64,000 nucleotides of DNA, from contig JAXIVH010000066.1 in assembly GCA_036785325.1 (NCBI GenBank), positions 868,001-932,000 of the forward strand. Direction: 5' to 3'. A program made the translations under genes and the position numbers. This document shows, piece by piece, positions 44,346-59,113 of the stretch; the stretch's first letter is position 1, and each line of letters begins with the position of its first letter. The DNA is from Urophycis tenuis. Lineage: Eukaryota > Chordata > Actinopteri > Gadiformes > Phycidae. The notes below the pieces were generated by a model that was not told the origin of the DNA, ran no database searches, and saw nothing but the letters and a program-made list of their open reading frames with translations.

Positions 44346-45150
44346 AAAATGTATCATTGAAGCCATCATTGAGACTTTTCTTTTTAAATTATACCGCATG
44401 AACATGGGTCTGCAATAAAGCTTTATATATATTTATGTGTGTGTGTGTGTGTTTTAATCACTTACTTGGAACGGCATGATCCCACATCGCTGTGAAGGGA
44501 CGGCGTTAACGAGGTGGGCGTGCAACCCCTCGAGAGAGTTGCTGCCTCGCCGGCACTTGTACTTGTTAAGCCGGATGCCGTTCTTCACAACCACCTTCCG
44601 AGACATACAGCTGTATGCCAGGGGGGTCCTGTAACACACAACCTATTGCAAGGTCCTCATTTATGCTGGTGTCATTTTGAAATGTTACCATATACAAGAT
44701 TGAATGGTTTTGACACACGATGACTGCAGAGACAGCTGCAGGATGGCCCTGAATGCAGGACGGAGGGGGCCTGTGGCTGTGCGGGGAGGACCAGCGGTAT
44801 GGGTGCTGCCGACACAGGGGGCGGGCAGGCCACAGGCTGACGCAGCAGGAGGCCTCGGCTGGAGGCGGGTGGGCGCAGGAGGCTTCGGCCGGGTGGAGGA
44901 CGACAACGCAGTGGGCTGAACGGGCCGGTTGGTGGGAGTCACAGGCTCTGGCTCATCAACAAATAATCCTGAAATATAAAATACACACGTGATCAGTATT
45001 GATATTGATATCTTTTATAAGAACACTGTTCATACTGTTTACACTTTTTATACAACTGTTTATACAATGTCCATACTGTTTATTTATTAATGTTTATCAC
45101 TGACAATAAAGGTGACTTGGTATGACTTGTGTGCTATTTTCTTTCCACAG
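44346..45150 (-). repeat. exon-like cassette, copy 3
   Basis: The exon (about 44967 to 44466) has a 2-bp loss (CCTTCCGAGAC) that shifts the second frame, and a changed acceptor (TTTCAGGATT). Shared with copy 4, so these two have a common source. Confidence 0.9.
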
Positions 45151-46329
45151 TCAACAGAACACACATGAATCAGCTTATTATTTCGACGACCCGGGGGCAA
45201 ATATAGTCATGCCATACGCCGTTGGAAAGCTTAGATTTCCCCGCTTAAAATGAGCCCATCCGCAAGCAGTCTGGTTGATCACAGACTAAACTGCGTCAGT
45301 TTGACTGAAGTCTACCCAGAAGTTAAAAACATACCTTCAACGTTTAAATTAACATCAATCTTTCCTTACAGAACACAAATCAATTAGCTTAGTATTTCAA
45401 CGACCCTTTAGTGAATATAGTCTTGCCATACGCCGTTGGAAAGCTTAGATTTCCCCGCTTAAAATGAGCTCATCCCCGAGAAATTTTGGTTGCTCACAGA
45501 CAAAACTGCGTCAGGTTGACTGAAGTCTACCCAGCAGCTAAAAGCATACCTTCAACGTTTCAATTAACATCAATCTTTCCTTACGGAACACAAATTAATT
45601 AGCTTAGTATTTCAATGAGCCATGAGTCAATATAGTCTTGCCATACGCCGTTGGAAAGCTTAGATTTCCCCGCTTAAAATGAGCCCATCCGCAAGCAGTC
45701 TGGTTGCTCACAGACTAAACTGCGTCAGGTTGACTGAAGTCTACCCAGCAGCTAAAAACATACCTTTAACGTTTCAATTAACATCAATCTTTCCTTACAG
45801 GACACAAATTAATTAGCTTAGTATTTCAACGACCCATGAGTCAATATAGTCTTGCCATACGCCGTTGGAAAGCTTAGATTTCCCCGCTTAAAATGAGCCC
45901 ATCTGCGAGCAGTCTGGTTGATCACAGACTAAACTGCGTCAGGTTGACTGAAGTCTACCCAGCAGCTAAAAACATACCTTCAACGTTTCAATTAACATCA
46001 ATCTTTCCTTACAGAACACAAATTAATTAGCTTAGTATTTCAACGACCCATGAGTCAATATAGTCTTGCCATACGCCGTTGGAAAGCTTAGATTTCCCCG
46101 CTTAAAATGAGCCCATCCGCGAGCAGTCTGGTTGATCACAGACAAAACTGCGTCAGGTTGACTGAAGTCTACCCAGCAGCTAAAAACATACCTTCAACGT
46201 TTCAATTAAGATCAATCTTTCAATAAAGAACACAAATTAATTAGCTTAGTATTTCAACGACCCATGAGTCAATATAGTCTTGCCATATGCCTTTGGAAAG
46301 CTTAGATTTCCCCGCTTAAAATGAGCCCA
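45151..46329 (-). repeat. satellite segment, about 5.5 monomers
   Basis: Ordinary minus-orientation monomers of both hairpin subtypes. Confidence 0.95.
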
Positions 46330-47132
46330 AAATGTATCATTGAAGCCATCATTGAGACTTTTCTTTTTAAATTATACCGCATGAACATGGGTCTGCAATA
46401 AAGCTTTATATATATTTATGTGTGTGTGTGTGTGTTTTAATCACTTACTTGGAACGGCATGATCCCACATCGCTGTGAAGGGACGGCGTTAACGAGGTGG
46501 GCGTGCAACCCCTCGAGAGAGTTGCTGCCTCGCCGGCACTTGTACTTGTTCAGCCGGATGCCGTTCTTCACAACCACCTTCCGAGACATACAGCTGTATG
46601 CCAGGGGGGTCCTGTAACACACAACCTATTGCAAGGTCCTCATTTATGCTGGTGTCATTTTGAAATGTTACCATATACAAGTTTGAATGGTTTTGACACA
46701 CGATGACTGCAGAGACAGCTGCAGGATGGCCCTGGACGCAGGACGGAGGGGGCCTGTGGCTGTGCGGGGAGGACCAGCGGTATGGGTGCTGCCGACACAG
46801 GGGGCGGGCAGGCCACAGGCTGACGCAGCAGGAGGCCTCGGCTGGAGGCGGGTGGGCGCAGGAGGCTTCGGCCGGGTGGAGGCCGACAACGCAGTGGGCT
46901 GAACGGGCCGGTTGGTGGGAGTCACAGGCTCTGGCTCATCAACAAATAATCCTGAAATATAAAATACACACGTGATCAGTATTGATATTGATATCTTTTA
47001 TAAGAACACTGTTCATACTGTTTACACTTTTTATACAACTGTTTATACAATGTCCATACTGTTTATTTATTAATGTTTATCACTGACAATAAAGGTGACT
47101 TGGTATGACTTTTGTGCTATTTTCTTTCCACA
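46330..47132 (-). repeat. exon-like cassette, copy 4
   Basis: Carries the same 2-bp loss and acceptor change as copy 3. Exon about 46950 to 46449. The flank has CCACACTCAACAG instead of CCACAGTCAACAG. Confidence 0.9.
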
Positions 47133-48120
47133 CTCAACAGAACACAGAACAGAACACAATACAGAACACAAATTAATTAGCTTAGTATTTCAACGACCCA
47201 TGAGTCAATATAGTCTTGCCATACGCCGTTGGAAAGCTTAGATTTCCCTGCTTAAAATGAGCCCATCTGTGAGCAGTCTGGTTGATCACAGACTAAACTG
47301 CATCAGGTTGACTGAAGTTTACCCAGCAGCTAAAAACATACCTTCAACGTTTCAATTAACATCAATCTTTCCTTACAGAACACAAATTAATTAGCTTAGT
47401 ATTTCAACGACTTATGAGGAAATATAGTCTTGCCATGAGCCGTTGGAAAGCTTAGATTTCCCCGATTAAAATGAGCCCATCCGCGAGCAGTCTGGTTGCT
47501 CACAGACTAAACTGCGTCAGGTTGACTGAAGTCTACCCAGCAGCTAAAAACATACCTTCAACGTTTCAATTAACATCAATCTTTCCTTACAGAACACAAA
47601 TTAATTAGCTTAGTATTTCAACGACCCTTTGATGAATATAGTCTTGCCATACGCCGTTGGAAAGCTTAGATTTCCCCGCTTAAAATGAGCCCATCCCCGA
47701 GCAATTTGGTTACTCACAGACAAAACTGCGTCAGGTTGACTGAAGATAACCCAGCAGCTAAAAACATACCTTCAACGTTTCAATTAAGATCAATCTTTCC
47801 TTACAGAACACAAATTAATTAGCTTAGTATTTCAACGACCCTTTGATGAATATAGTCTTGCCATACGCCGTTGGAAAGCTTAGATTTCCCCGCTTAAAAT
47901 GAGCCCATCCGCGAGCATTCTGGTTTCTCACTGACAAAACTGCGTCAGGTTGACTGAAGTCTACCCAGCAGCTAAAAACATACCTTCAACGTTTCAATTA
48001 ACATCAATCTTTCCTTACAGTACACAAATTAATTAGCTTAGTATTTCAACGACCAATGAGTCAATATAGTCTTGCCATACGCCTTTGGAAAGCTTAGATT
48101 TCCCTGCTTAAAATGAGCCC
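47133..48120 (-). repeat. satellite segment, about 4.5 monomers
   Basis: Starts with the same AGAACAGAACACAATACAGA duplication as the segment after copy 1, showing shared ancestry of these composite units. Confidence 0.95.
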
Positions 48121-48921
48121 AAAATGTATCATTGAAGCCATCATTGAGACTTTTCTTTTTAAATTATACCGCATGAACATGGGTTTGCAATAAAGCTTTA
48201 TATATATTTATGTGTGTGTGTGTGTGTTTTAATCACTTACTTGGAACGGCATGATCCCACATGGCTGTGAAGGGACGGCGTTAACCAGGTGGGCGTGCAA
48301 CCCCTCGAGAGAGTTGCTGCCTCGCCGGCACTTGTACTTGTTCAGCCGGATGCCGTTCTTCACAACCACCTTCACAGAGACATACAGCTGTATTCCAGGG
48401 GGGTCCTGTAACACACAACCTATTGCAAGGTCCTCATTTATGCTGGTGTCATTTTGAAATGTAACCATATACAAGTTTGAATGGTTTTGACACACGATGA
48501 CTGCAGAGACAGCTGCAGGATGGCCCTGGATGCAGGACGGAGGGGGCCTGTGGCTGTGCGGGGAGGACCAGCGGTATGGGTGCTGCCGACACAGGGGGCG
48601 GGCGGGCCACAGGCTGATGCAGCAGGAGGCCTCGGCTGGAGGCGGGTGGGCGCAGGAGGCTTCGGCCGGGTGGAGGACGACAACGCAGTGGGCTGAACGG
48701 GCCGGTTGGTGGGAGTCACAGGCTCATCAACAAATAATCTGGAAATATAAAATACACACGTGATCAGTATTGATATTGATATCTTTTATAAGAACACTGT
48801 TCATACTGTTTACACTTTTTATACAACTGTTTATACAATGTCCATACTGTTTATTTATTAATGTTTATCACTGACAATGAAGGTGACTTGGTATGACTTG
48901 TGTGCTATTTTCTTTCATCAG
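48121..48921 (-). repeat. exon-like cassette, copy 5
   Basis: The exon (48738 to 48241) is 498 bp; a 6-bp loss near the acceptor keeps the phase. Confidence 0.9.
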
Positions 48922-51900
48922 CCAACAGAACACACATGAATCAGCTTATTATTTCGACGACCCGTAAGTCAATATAGTCTTGCCATACGCTGTTGGAAAG
49001 CTTAGATTTCCCCGCTTAAAATGAGCCCATCCCCGAGCAATTTGGTTACTCACAGACAAAACTGCGTCAGGTTGACTGAAGTCTACCCAGCAGCTAAAAA
49101 CATACCTTCAACGTTTCAATTAAGATCAATCTTTCCTTACAGAACACAAATTAATTAGCTTAGTATTTCAACGACCCTTTGATGAATATAGTCTTGCCAT
49201 ACGCCGTTGGAAAGCTTAGATTTCCCCGCTTAAAATGAGCCCATCCCCGAGCAATTTGGTTGCTCACAGACAAAACTGCGTCAGGTTGACTGAAGTCTAC
49301 CCAGCAGCTAAAAACATACCTTCTACGTTTCAATTAAGATCAATCTTTAATTACAGAACACAAATTAATTAGCTTAGTATTTCAACGACCCATGAGTCAA
49401 TATAGTCTTGCCATACGCCGTTGGAAAGCTTAGATTTCCCCGCTTAAAATGAGCCCATCTTCGAGCAGTCTGGTTGATCACAGACAAAACTGCGTCAGGT
49501 TGACTGAAGTCTACCCAGCAGCTAAAAACATACCTTCAACGTTTCAATTAAGATCAATCTTTCCTTACAGAACACAAATTAATTAGCTTAGTATTTCAAC
49601 GACCCTTTGTTGAATATAGTCTTGCCATACACCGTTGGAAAGCTTAGATTTTCCTGCTTAAAATGAGCCCCTCCCCGATCAATTTGGTTGCTCACAGACA
49701 AAACTGCGTCAGGTTGACTGAAGTCTACTCAGCAGCTAAAAACATACCTTCAACGTTTCAATTAACATCAATATTTCCTTACAGAACACAAATTAATTAG
49801 CTTAGTATTTCAACGAGCCATTAGTCAATATAGTCTTGCCATACGCCGTTGGAAAGCTTAGATTTCCCTGCTTTAAATGAGCCCATCCCCGAGCAATTTG
49901 GTTGCTCACAGACAAAACTGCGTCAGTTTTACTGAAGTCTACCCAGCAGCTAAAAACATACCTTCTACGTTTCAATTAAGATCAATCTTTCCTTACAGAA
50001 CACAAATTAATTAGCTTAGTATTTCAACGACCCATGAGTCAATATAGTCTTGCCATACGCCGTTGGAAAGCTTAGATTTCCCCGCTTAAAATGAGCCCAT
50101 CTTCGAGCAGTCCGGATGATAACAGACAAAACTGCGTCAGGTTGACTGAAGTCTACCCAGCAGCTAAAAACATACCTTCAACGTTTCAATTAAGATCAAT
50201 CTTTCCTTACAGAACACAAATTAATTAGCTTAGTATTTCAACGACCCATAAGTCAATATAGTCTTGCCATACGCCGTTGGAAAGCTTACATTTCCCTGCT
50301 TAAAATGAGCCCATCCCCGATCAATTTGGTTGCTCACAGACAAAACTGCGTCAGGTTGACTGAAGTCTACTCAGCAGCTAAAAACATACCTTCAACGTTT
50401 CAATTAACATCAATCTTTCCTTACAGAACACAAATTAATTAGCTTAGTATTTCAACGAGCCATTAGTCAATATAGTCTTGCCATAGGCCGTTGGAAAGCT
50501 TAGATTTCCCTGCTTTAAATGAGCCCATCCCCGAGCAATTTGGTTGCTCACAGACAAAACTGCGTCAGGTTTACTGAAGTCTACCCAGCAGCTAAAAACA
50601 TACCTTCTACGTTTCAATTAAGATCAATCTTTCCTTACAGAACACAAATTAATTAGCTTAGTATTTCAACGACCCATGAGTCAATATAGTCTTGCCATAC
50701 GCCGTTGGAAAGCTTAGATTTCCCCGCTTAAAATGAGCCCATCTTCGAGCAGTCCGGTTGATCACAGACAAAACTGCGTCAGGTTGACTGAAGTCTACCC
50801 AGCAGCTAAAAACATACCTTCAACGTTTCAATTAAGATCAATCTTTCCTTACAGAACACAAATTAATTAGCTTAGTATTTCAACGACCCATAAGTCAATA
50901 TAGTCTTGCCATACGCCGTTGGAAAGCTTAAATATCCCTGCTTAAAATAAGCCCATCCCCGATCAATTTGGTTGCTCACAGACAAAACTGCGTCAGGTTG
51001 ACTGAAGTCTACCCAGCAGCTAAAAACATACCTTCAACGTTTCAATTAAGATCAATCTTTCCTTACAGAACACAAATTAATTAGCTTAGTATTTCAACGA
51101 GCCATTAGTCAATATAGTCTTGCCATATGCTGTTGGAAAGCTTAGATTTCCCTGCTTTAAATGAGCCCATCCCCGAGCAATTTGGTTGCTCACAGACAAA
51201 ACTGCGTCAGGTTGACTGAAGTCTACCCAGCAGCTAAAAACATACCTTCTACGTTTCAATTAAGATCAATCTTTAATTACAGAACACAAATTAATTAGCT
51301 TAGTATTTCAACGACCCATGAGTCAATATAGTCTTGCCATACGCCGTTGGAAAGCTTAGATTTCCCCGCTTAAAATGAGCCCATCTTCGAGCAGTCTGGT
51401 TGATCACAGACAAAACTGCGTCAGGTTGACTGAAGTCTACCCAGCAGCTAAAAACATACCTTCAACGTTTCAATTAAGATCAATCTTTCCTTACAGAACA
51501 CAAATTAATTAACTTAGTATTTCAACGAGCCATTAGTCAATATAGTCTTGCCATACGCCGTTGGAAAGCTTAGATTTCCCTGCTTTAAATGAGCCTATCC
51601 CCGAGCAATTTGGTTGCTCACAGACAAAACTGCGTCAGGTTTACTGAAGTCTACCCAGCAGCTAAAAACATACCTTCTACGTTTCAATTAAGATCAATCT
51701 TTCCTTACAGAACACAAATTAATTAGCTTAGTATTTCAACGACCCATGAGTCAATATAGACTTGCCATACGCCGTTGGAAAGCTTAGATTTCCCCGCTTA
51801 AAATGAGCCCATCTTCGAGCAGTCTGGTTGATCACAGACAAAACTGCGTCAGGTTGACTGAAGTCTACCCAGCAGCTAAAAACATACCTTCAACGTTTCA

Positions 51901-52619
51901 ATTAAGATCAATCTTTCCTTACAGAACACAAATTAATTAGCTTAGTATTTCAACGACCCTTTGTTGAATATAGTCTTGCCATACACCGTTGGAAAGCTTA
52001 GATTTTCCTGCTTAAAATGAGCCCCTCCCCGATCAATTTGGTTGCTCACAGACAAAACTGCGTCAGGTTGACTGAAGTCTACCCAGCAGCTTAAAACATA
52101 CCTTCAACGTTTCAATTAAGATCAATCTTTCAATAAAGAATACAAATTAATTAGCTTAGTATTTCAGCGACCCATGAGTCAATATAGTCTTGCCATACGC
52201 TGTTGGAAAGCTTAGATTTCCCCGCTTAAAATGAGCCCATCCGCGAGCAGTCTGGTTGATCACAGACTAAACTGCGTCAGGTTGACTGAAGTCTACCCAG
52301 CAGCTAAAAACATACCTTCAACGTTTCAATTAACATCAATCTTTCCTTACAGAACGCAAATTAATTAGCCTAGTATTTCAACGACCCATGAGTCAATATA
52401 GTCTTGCCATACGCCGTTGGAAAGCTTAGATTTCCCCGCTTAAAATAAGCCCATCCGCGAGCAGTCTGGTTGATCACAGAAAAAACTGCGTCAGGTTGAC
52501 TGAAGTCTACCCAGCAGCTAAAAACATACCTTCAACGTTTCAATTAAGATCAATCTTTCAATAAAGAACACAAATTAATAAGCTTAGTATTTCAACGACC
52601 CTTTGGTGACTATAGTCTT
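48922..52619 (-). repeat. satellite segment, about 17 monomers, trimer higher-order repeat (642 bp)
   Basis: The variant CCTTCTACG recurs at 49321, 49963, 50605, 51247 (all 642 bp apart) and 51675 (428 bp), so a three-monomer unit has been amplified about four times, with one two-monomer step. Confidence 0.95.
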
Positions 52620-53415
52620 TCATATGTTTAAGTATATATATATATATATGTGTGTGTATATATGCGTGTGTGTGTGTATATATGCGCGCGCGCGCGTGTG
52701 TGTGTGTGTGTGTGTTTTAATCACTTACTTGGAACGGCATGATCCCACATCGCTGTGAAGGGACGGCGTTAACCAGGTGGGCGTGCAACCCCTCGAGAGA
52801 GTTGCTGCCTCGCTGGCACTTGTACTTGTTCAGCCGGATGCCGTTCTTCACAACCACCTTCACAGAGACATACAGCTGTATGCCAGGTGGGTCCTGTAAC
52901 ACACAACCTATTGCAAGGTCCTCATTTATGCTGGTGTCATTTTGAAATGTTACCATATACAAGTTTGAATGGTTTTGACACACGATGACTGCAGAGACAG
53001 CTGCAGGATGGCCCACGAAGCAGGACGGAGGGGGCCTGTGGCTGCGCGGGGAGGACCAGCGGTATGGGTGCTGCCGACACAGGGGGCGGGCAGGCCACAG
53101 GCTGACGCAGCAGGAGGCCTCGGCTGGAGGCGGGTGGGCGCAGGAGGCTTCGGCCGGGTGGAGGACGACAACGCAGTGGGCTGAACGGGCTGGTTGGTGG
53201 GAGTCACAGGCTCTGGCTCATCAATAAATAATCTGGAAATATAAAATACACACATGATCAGTATTGATATTGATATCTTTTATAAGAACACTGTTCATAA
53301 TGTTTACCCTTTTTATACAACTGTTTATACAATGTCCATACTGTTTATTTATTAATGTTTATCACTGACAATGAAGGTGACTTGGTATGACTTGTGTGCT
53401 ATTTTCTTTCCACAG
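52620..53415 (-). repeat. exon-like cassette, copy 6 (microsatellite boundary type)
   Basis: The exon (53232 to 52729) is full length, 504 bp. Donor-side boundary with (TA)n(TG)n(CG)n as in copies 2 and 10. Confidence 0.9.
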
Positions 53416-56400
53416 CCAACAGAACACAATATGAATCAGCTTATTATTTCGACGACCCGTGAGTCAATATAGTCTTGCCATACGCTGTTGGAAAGCTTAG
53501 ATTTCCCCGCTTAAAATGAGCCCTTCCGCGAGCAGTCTGGTTGCTCACAGACAAAACTGCATCAGGTTGACTGAAGTCTGCCCAGCAGCTAAAAACATAC
53601 CTTCAACGTTTCAATTAAGATCAATCTTTCCTTACAGAACACCAATTAATTAGCTTAGTATTTCAACGACCCATGAGTCAATATAGTCTTGCCATACGCT
53701 GTTGGAAAGCTTAGATTTCCCCGCTTAAAATGAGCCCATCCGCGAGCAGTCTGGTTGATCAGAGACAAAACTGCGTCAGGTTGACTGAAGTCTACCCAGC
53801 AGCTAAAAACATACCTTCAACGTTTCAATTAACATCAATCTTTCCTTACAGAACACAAATTAATTAGCTTAGTATTTCAACGACCCTTTGGTGAATATAG
53901 TCTTTTTATACGCCGTTGGAAAGCTTAGATTTCCCCGCTTATAATGAGCCCATCCCCGAGCAATTTGGTTGCTCACAGACAAAACTGCCTCAGGTTGACT
54001 GAAGTCTACCCAGCAGCTAAAAACATACCTTCAACGTTTCAATTAATATCAATCTTTCAATAAAGAAGACAAATTAATTAGCTTAGTATCTCAACAACCC
54101 ATGAATCAATATAGTCTTGCCATACGCCGTTGGAAAGCTTAGATTTCCCCGCTTAAAATGAGCCCATCCGCGAGCAGTCTGGTTGATCACAGACTAAACA
54201 GCGTCAGGTTGACTGAAGTCTACCCAGCAGCTAAAAACATACCTTCAACGTTTCAATTAAGATCAATCTTTCAATAAAGAACACAAATTAATTAGCTTAG
54301 TATTTCAACGATCCATGAGTCAATCAAGTCTTGCCATAGGCCGTTGGAAAGCTTAGATTTCCCTGCTTAAAATGAGCCCATCCGCGAGCAGTCTGGTTGA
54401 TCACAGACTAAACTGCGTCAGGTTGACTGAAGTCTACCCAGCAGCTAAAAACATACCATCAACGTTTCAATTAACATCAATCTTTCAATAAAGAAGACAA
54501 ATTAATTAGCTTAGTATATCAACAACCCATTAGTCAATATAGTCTTGCCATACGCCGTTGGAAAGCTTAGATTTCCCCGCTTAAAATGAGCTCATTCCTG
54601 AGCAATTTGGTTGCTCACAGACAAAACTGCGTCAGGTTGACTGAAGTCTACCCAGCAGCTAAAGACATACCTTCAACGTTTCAATTAAGATCAATCTTTC
54701 AATAAAAAACACAAATTAATTAGCTTAGTATTTCAACGACCAATGAGTCAATATAGTCTTGCCATACGCCGTTGGAAAGCTTAGATTTCCCCGCTTAAAA
54801 TGAGCCCATCCGCGAGCAATTTGGTTGCTGACAGACAAAACTGCGTCAGGTTGACTGAAGTCTACCCAGCAGCTAAAAACATACCTTCAACGTTTCAATT
54901 AATATCAATCTTTACTTACAGAACGTAAATTAATTAGCTTAGTATTTCAACGACCCATGAGTCAATAAAGTCTTGCCATAGGCCGTTGGAAAGCTTAGAT
55001 TTCCCCGCTTTATATGAGCCCATCCGCGAGCAGTCTGGTTGATCACAGACTAAACTGCGTCAGTTTGACTGAAGTCTACCCAGCAGCTAAAAACATACCT
55101 TCAACGTTTCAATTAATATCAATCTTTCCTTACAGAACGCAAATTAATTAGCTTAGTATTTCAACGACCCATGAGTCAATATAGTCTTGCCATACGCCGT
55201 TGGAAAGCTTAGATTTCCCCGCTTAAAATAAGCCCATCCGCGAGCAGTCTTGTTGATCACAGAAAAAACTGCGTCAGGTTGACTGAAGTCTACCCAGCAG
55301 CTTAAAACATACCTTCAACGTTTCAATTAACATCAATCTTCCCTTACAGAACACAAATTAATTAGCTAAGTATTTCATCTACCCATGAGTCAATATAGTC
55401 TTGCCATATGCTGTTGGAAAGCTTAGATTTCCCTGCTTAAAATGAGCCCATCTTTGAGCAATTTGGTTGCTCAGAGACAAAACTGCGTCAGGTTGACTGA
55501 AGTCTACCCAGCAGCTGAAAACATACCTTCAATGTTTCAATTAAGATCAATCTTTCAATAAAGAATACAAATTAATTAGCTTGGTATTTCAACAACCCAT
55601 GAGTCAATATAGTCTTGCCATACGCCGTTGAAAATCTTAGATTTCCCCGCTTAAAATGAGCCAATCCGCGAGCAGTCTGGTTGATCACAGACTAAACTGC
55701 GTCAGGTTGACTGAAGTCTACCCAGCAGCTAAAAACATACCTTCAACGTTTCAATTAACATCAATCTTTCCTTACAGAACACAAATTGATTAGCTTAGTA
55801 TTTCAACGACCCTAAAGTCAATATAGTCTTGCCATAAGCACTTCGAAAGCTTAGATTTCCCCGCTTAAAATGAGCCCATCCCTGAGCAATTTGGTTGCTC
55901 ACAGACATAACTGCGTCAGGTTGACTGAAGTCTACCCAGCAGCTAAAAACATACCTTCAACGTTTCAATTAACATCAATCTTTCGTTACAGAACACAAAT
56001 TAATTAGCTTAGTATTTCAACGACCCATGAGTCAATATAGTCTTGCCATACGCCGTTGGAAAGCTTAGATTTCCCTGCTTAAAATGAGCCCATCTGCGAG
56101 CAGTGTGGTTGATCACAGACTAAACTGCATCAGGTTGACTGAAGTTTACCCAGCAGCTAAAAACATACCTTCAACGTTTCAATTAACATCAATCTTTCCT
56201 TACAGAACACAAATTAATTAGCTTAGTATTTCAACGACCCTTTGGTGAATATAGTTTTGCCATAGGCCGTTGGAAAGCTTAGATTTCCCTGCTTAAAATG
56301 AGCCCGTCATCGGGCAATTTGGTTGCTCACAGACAAAACTGCGTCAGGTTGACTGAAGTCTACCCAGCAGCTAAAAACATATCTTCAACGTTTCAAATAA

Positions 56401-58018
56401 GATCAATCTTTCCTTACAGAACACAAATTAATTAGCTTAGTATTTCAACGACCCTTTGGTGAATATAGTCTTGCCATACGCCGTTGGAAAGCTTAGATTT
56501 CCCCGCTTAAAATGAGCCCATCCGCGAGCAGTCTGGTTGCTCACAGACTAAACTGCGTCAGGTTGACTGAAGTCTACCCAGCAGCTAAAAACATACCTTC
56601 AACGTTTCAATTAACATTAATCTTTCCTTACAGAACACAAATTAATTAGCTAAGTATTTCAACGACCCATGAGTCAATATAGTCTTGCCATATGCCGTTG
56701 GAAAGCTTAGATTTCCCCGCTTATAATGAGCCCATCCCCAATCAATTTGGTTGCTCACAGCCTAAAGTGCGTCAGGTTGACTGAAGTCTACCCAGCAGCT
56801 AAAAACATACCTTAAACGTTTCAATTAAGATCAATCTTTCAATAATGAACACAAATTAATTAGCTTAGTATTTCAACGACCCATGAGTCAATATAGTCTT
56901 GCCATAGGCCGTAGGAAAGCTTAGATTTCCCTGCTTAAAATGAGCCCATCCGCGAGCAGTCTGGTTGATCAAAGACTAAACTGCGTCAGGTTGACTGAAG
57001 TCTACCCAGCAGCTAAAAACATACCTTCAACGTTTCAATTAACATCAATCTTTCCTTACAGAACACAAATTAATTAGCTAAGTATTTCAACGACCCATGA
57101 GTCAATATAGTCTTGCCATATGCCGTGGGAAAGGTTAGATTTCCCTGCTTATAATGAGCCCATCCCCAATCAATTTGGTTGCTCACAGCCTAAACTGCGT
57201 CAGGTTGACTGAAGTCTACCCAGCAGCTAAAAACATACCTTCAACGTTTCAATTAACATTACTCTTTCCTTACAGAACACAAATTAATTAGCTAAGTATT
57301 TCAACGACCCATGAGTCAATATAGTCTTGCCATATGCCGTTGGAAAGCTTAGATTTCCCCGCTTATAATGAGCCCATCCCCAATCAATTTGGTTGCTCAC
57401 AGCCTAAAGTGCGTCAGGTTGACTGAAGTCTACCCAGCAGCTAAAAACATACCTTAAACGTTTCAATTAAGATCAATCTTTCAATAATGAACACAAATTA
57501 ATTAGCTTAGTATTTCAACGACCCATGAGTCAATATAGTCTTGCCATAGGCCGTAGGAAAGCTTAGATTTCCCTGCTTAAAATGAGCCCATCCGCGAGCA
57601 GTCTGGTTGATCAAAGACTAAACTGCGTCAGGTTGACTGAAGTCTACCCAGCAGCTAAAAACATACCTTCAACGTTTCAATTAACATCAATCTTCCCTTA
57701 AAGAACACAAATTAATTAGCTAAGTATTTCAACGACCCATGAGTCAATATAGTCTTGCCATATGCCGTGGGAAAGCTTAGATTTCCCCGCTTATAATGAG
57801 CCCATCCCCAATCAATTTGGTTGCTCACAGCCTAAACTGCGTCAGGTTGACTGAAGTCTACCCAGCAGCTAAAAAACATACCTTCAACGTTTCAATTAAG
57901 ATCAATCTTTCAATAATGAACACAAATTAATTAGCTTAGTATTTCAACGACCCATGAGTTAATATAGTCTTGCCATAAGCCGTAGGAAAGCTTAGATTTC
58001 GCGGCTTAAAATGATCCC
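53416..58018 (-). repeat. satellite segment, about 21.5 monomers, partial trimer repeat
   Basis: The longest uninterrupted right-hand stretch. The variant AATAATGAAC occurs at 56841, 57483 (642 bp apart) and 57912, marking a trimer unit near the right end. Elsewhere the monomers are more diverged and unordered. Confidence 0.95.
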
Positions 58019-58793
58019 AAAATGTATCATTGAAGCCATCATTGAGACTTTTCTTTTTAAATTATACCGCATGAACATGGGTCTGCAATAAAGCTATATA
58101 TATTTATGTGTGTGTGTGTGTGTTTTAATCACTTACTTGGAACGGCATGATCCCAAATCGCTGTGAAGGGACGGCGTTAACCAGGTGGGCGTGCAACCCC
58201 TCGAGAGAGTTGCTGCCTCGCTGGCACTTGTACTTGTTCAGCCGGATGCCGTTCTTCACAACCACCTTCACAGAGACATACAGCTGTATGCCAGGTGGGT
58301 CCTGTAACACACAACCTATTGCAAGGTCCTCATTTATGCTGGTGTCATTTGGAAATGTTACCATATACAAGTTTGAATGGTTTTGACACACGTTGACTGC
58401 AGAGACAGCTGCAGGAAGGCCCACGAAGCAGGACGGAGGGGGCCTGTGGCTGTGCGGGGAGGACCAGCGGTATGGGTGCTGCCGACACAGGGGGCGGGCG
58501 GGCCACAGGCTGACGCAGCAGGAGGCTTCGGCCGGGTGGAGGACGACAACGCAGTGGGCTGAACGGGCCGGTTGGTGGGAGTCACAGGCTCTGGCTCATC
58601 AACAAATAATCTGGAAATATAAAATACACACGTGATCAGTATTGATATTGATATCTTTTATAAGAACACTGTTCATACTGTTTACACTTTTTATACAACT
58701 GTTTATACAATGTCCATACTGTTTATTTATTAATGTTTATCACTGACAATGAAGGTGACTTGGTATGACTTGTGTGCTATTTTCTTTCCACAG
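58019..58793 (-). repeat. exon-like cassette, copy 7
   Basis: The exon (58610 to 58137) is 474 bp with the same 30-bp loss as copy 2, but has the AAATGTATC boundary. Confidence 0.9.
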
Positions 58794-59113
58794 CCAACAG
58801 CACACACATGAATCAGCTTATTATTTCAACGACCCGTACGTCAATATAGTCTTGTCATACGCCGTTGGAAAGCTTAGATTTCCCCGCTTAAAATGAGCCC
58901 ATCCCCGAGCAATTTGGTTGCTAACAGCCTAAACTGCGTCAGGTTGACTGAAGTCTACCCAGCAGCTAAAAACATACCTTCAACGTTTCAATTAAGATCA
59001 ATCTTTCAATAATGAACACAAATTAATTAGCTTAGTATTTCAACGACCCATGAGTCAATATAGTCTTGCCATAAGCCGTAGGAAAGCTTAAATTTCCCCG
59101 CTTAAAATGATCC
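58794..59113 (-). repeat. satellite segment, about 1.5 monomers
   Basis: Composite-unit spacer; includes the AATAATGAAC variant of the trimer. Confidence 0.95.
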
